Source: Rhodococcus rhodochrous (GTDB taxonomy: Bacteria; Actinomycetota; Actinomycetes; Mycobacteriales; Mycobacteriaceae). Taken from it: DNA of 64,000 nucleotides. The DNA is taken from NCBI RefSeq assembly GCF_014854695.1, contig NZ_CP027557.1, forward strand, positions 4,876,891 through 4,940,890, read 5' to 3'. How positions within the stretch are numbered: position 1 is the stretch's first letter; every line of letters begins with the position of its first letter. The notes below the pieces were generated by a model that was not told the DNA's origin, searched no databases, and saw nothing but the letters and a program-made list of their open reading frames with translations. Positions 63,107 through 64,000 of this stretch are shown here, one piece after another. A program made the position numbers and the translations under genes.

Positions 63107-63135
63107 ACCTTATTGCGTTAGATTACTGCCGTCAA
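63107..63135 (-). promoter_or_regulatory. Promoter of the NTF2-DUF35-thiolase operon, regulon site 4
   Basis: On the minus strand TTGACG-N17-TAAGGT forms the promoter; the spacer and -10 read CTAAC-GCAAT-AAGGTTAA, a match to the shared motif. The start codon is about 54 bp downstream of the -10. Confidence 0.65.
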
Positions 63136-63137
63136 CG

Positions 63138-64000
63138 TCACACGAGACGGAACTGACCGTCGGACGTAATTTCGACGCGTTGACCTGCGATGTCGTCGTC
63201 CACGAGCCGTGTCAGATCGTCGCCGGCAACAGTCGTGGCGAGCGTGCGTTCTCCGGTCCCAGTGCGGGCGGCGAGGAAGCCGCGCTCCGGTTCACCGTCG
63301 CGGTTGTAGACGACCGTCCACGACTCCGCCGTGGCCGGCCCGTCGTACGAAACCAGTGCCGTCGTACGCGGCTCTGAGTCGACCTCGGCCTGCACGTCCA
63401 TCCGCCGGAAGCCATCGGCCGGAGGCTCGGTGGAGTACACCCCCATCGCATGCTTCGTGAGATAACCGCTGTTCGCGGTGACCAGCCCGAACGAGCCGGG
63501 GGTGTCGCGCAGTCGCGTCATCATCGTCGCGATCGAATGCCCGACATAGTTGTTCCACGGGCCACCACCGAAGGTCAGACCACCGGTGACGGTGAGCGGT
63601 CGCGCCGGATCGTCGAGCGCGAGCCCGAGTTCGTTCGCCGCGACCTGCACTGCCGACGGAAAACAGGAGTAGACGTCGACATACTCGACCCGGTCGAGTC
63701 CGATGCCTGCGAGTTCGAGTGCCCTCGCGCCCGCGATGCGGATCGCCGGCGAGCGGTCGAGCGCGGCCCGTTCGGCGATCGCAAAGGTATCGTGCGACTC
63801 GGTGCCGGAATGCGGAAATACCCAGCGTTCCCGCGGAATTCCCAAACGGGTCGCCGTTTCCACCGAGCACATCAGAAGAGCCGAACCCTGATCGACCATG
63901 TTGTTCGAGTTCAGCAACTTCGTATAGGGCGTCGAGATCATCCGGTTGTCGGGTGACGGCGTCGCGATCTCCTCGGCCGTGTACTCGCGTTGCACCCACG
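63138..64000 (-). CDS. Acetyl-CoA acetyltransferase-like thiolase, cut by the right window edge
   Basis: The last ~287 residues of a thiolase-superfamily protein; the N terminus lies beyond 64000. QREYTAEEIATPSPDNRMI, CSVETATRLG, and VTGGLTFGGGPWNNYVGHS belong to the ~500-residue actinobacterial acetyl-CoA acetyltransferase family that carries a long C-terminal beta domain. The GTG at 63995 is internal, since homology continues through it. Its stop is 3 bp from the promoter of the next operon. Confidence 0.85.
   Translation of the reverse strand, partial: WVQREYTAEEIATPSPDNRMISTPYTKLLNSNNMVDQGSALLMCSVETATRLGIPRERWVFPHSGTESHDTFAIAERAALDRSPAIRIAGARALELAGIGLDRVEYVDVYSCFPSAVQVAANELGLALDDPARPLTVTGGLTFGGGPWNNYVGHSIATMMTRLRDTPGSFGLVTANSGYLTKHAMGVYSTEPPADGFRRMDVQAEVDSEPRTTALVSYDGPATAESWTVVYNRDGEPERGFLAARTGTGERTLATTVAGDDLTRLVDDDIAGQRVEITSDGQFRLV

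Noticed and set aside
39847..63995. The catabolic region as a cholesterol-degradation cluster
   Set aside because: There are P450, Rieske, DUF35 and thiolase-like genes, but no Mce4 transporter, no HsaA-D, KstD or KshA/B signature and no clear KstR site, so the substrate is left open.

Overview
The window comes from a high-GC actinobacterium of the order Mycobacteriales, most likely Rhodococcus or a close relative. The support is the combination of an F420-dependent glucose-6-phosphate dehydrogenase, a WhiB protein with the WhiB3-type motif, a LigC/PolD end-joining pair, a wax-ester synthase/DGAT, FadE25/FadB2-like beta-oxidation enzymes, an LppU-like lipoprotein, an EspC-like type VII secretion protein and an LpqN-like protein. 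GTG and TTG starts and 4-bp gene overlaps are common. No rRNA, tRNA, CRISPR array, transposase or phage gene was seen.

Left part (1-32.3 kb): mostly ordinary chromosome. A truncated lipoprotein gene is followed by a minus-strand operon with an adenosylcobalamin-dependent acyl-CoA mutase (separate large and B12 subunits), an LLM oxidoreductase and a CoA transferase. Next come an SDR, a DMT exporter with a MocR regulator, whiB, the pgi-fgd pair, DeoR and ArsR regulators, an L,D-transpeptidase, a WS/DGAT, a GAF-ANTAR protein, a ferredoxin-NADP reductase with its own ferredoxin domain, a dodecin, a serine hydrolase, polD-ligC and lppU. A FadD-TetR-FadE-FadB2 beta-oxidation block ends at a strong terminator near 32.3 kb.

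Middle (32.3-36.3 kb): a tight five-gene cassette. It encodes an EspC-like protein with a YxxxE export signature, a WXG-type protein with a glycine-zipper C terminus, and two paralogous four-helix membrane proteins on either side of an LpqN-like protein. All five genes are joined by 4-bp overlaps, and the block is bracketed by two related ~80-bp imperfect palindromes. I regard it as the best candidate for an undescribed system: a type VII secretion substrate/accessory module. It is followed by a small alarmone synthetase and a frameshifted membrane-anchored protein.

Right part (37.9-64 kb): a large catabolic region. It holds two paralogous TetR regulators flanking debris of a ferredoxin-P450 pair, a FadD/enoyl-CoA hydratase/MFS/Rieske-reductase block, an SDR-hydrolase-TetR block, two aldehyde dehydrogenases, a Rieske oxygenase plus acyl-CoA dehydrogenase, an SDR-ferredoxin-P450-P450 operon, and an operon with an NTF2-like protein, DUF35 protein, thiolase-like protein, aldehyde dehydrogenase and a double-length CoA transferase. 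Four promoters here share an 18-bp motif (CTAAY-N5-WAGRTTWR) between -35 and -10, which suggests one regulon. The likely job is oxygenation and CoA-dependent breakdown of an alicyclic, aromatic or terpenoid carboxylic acid; the substrate cannot be read from the sequence.
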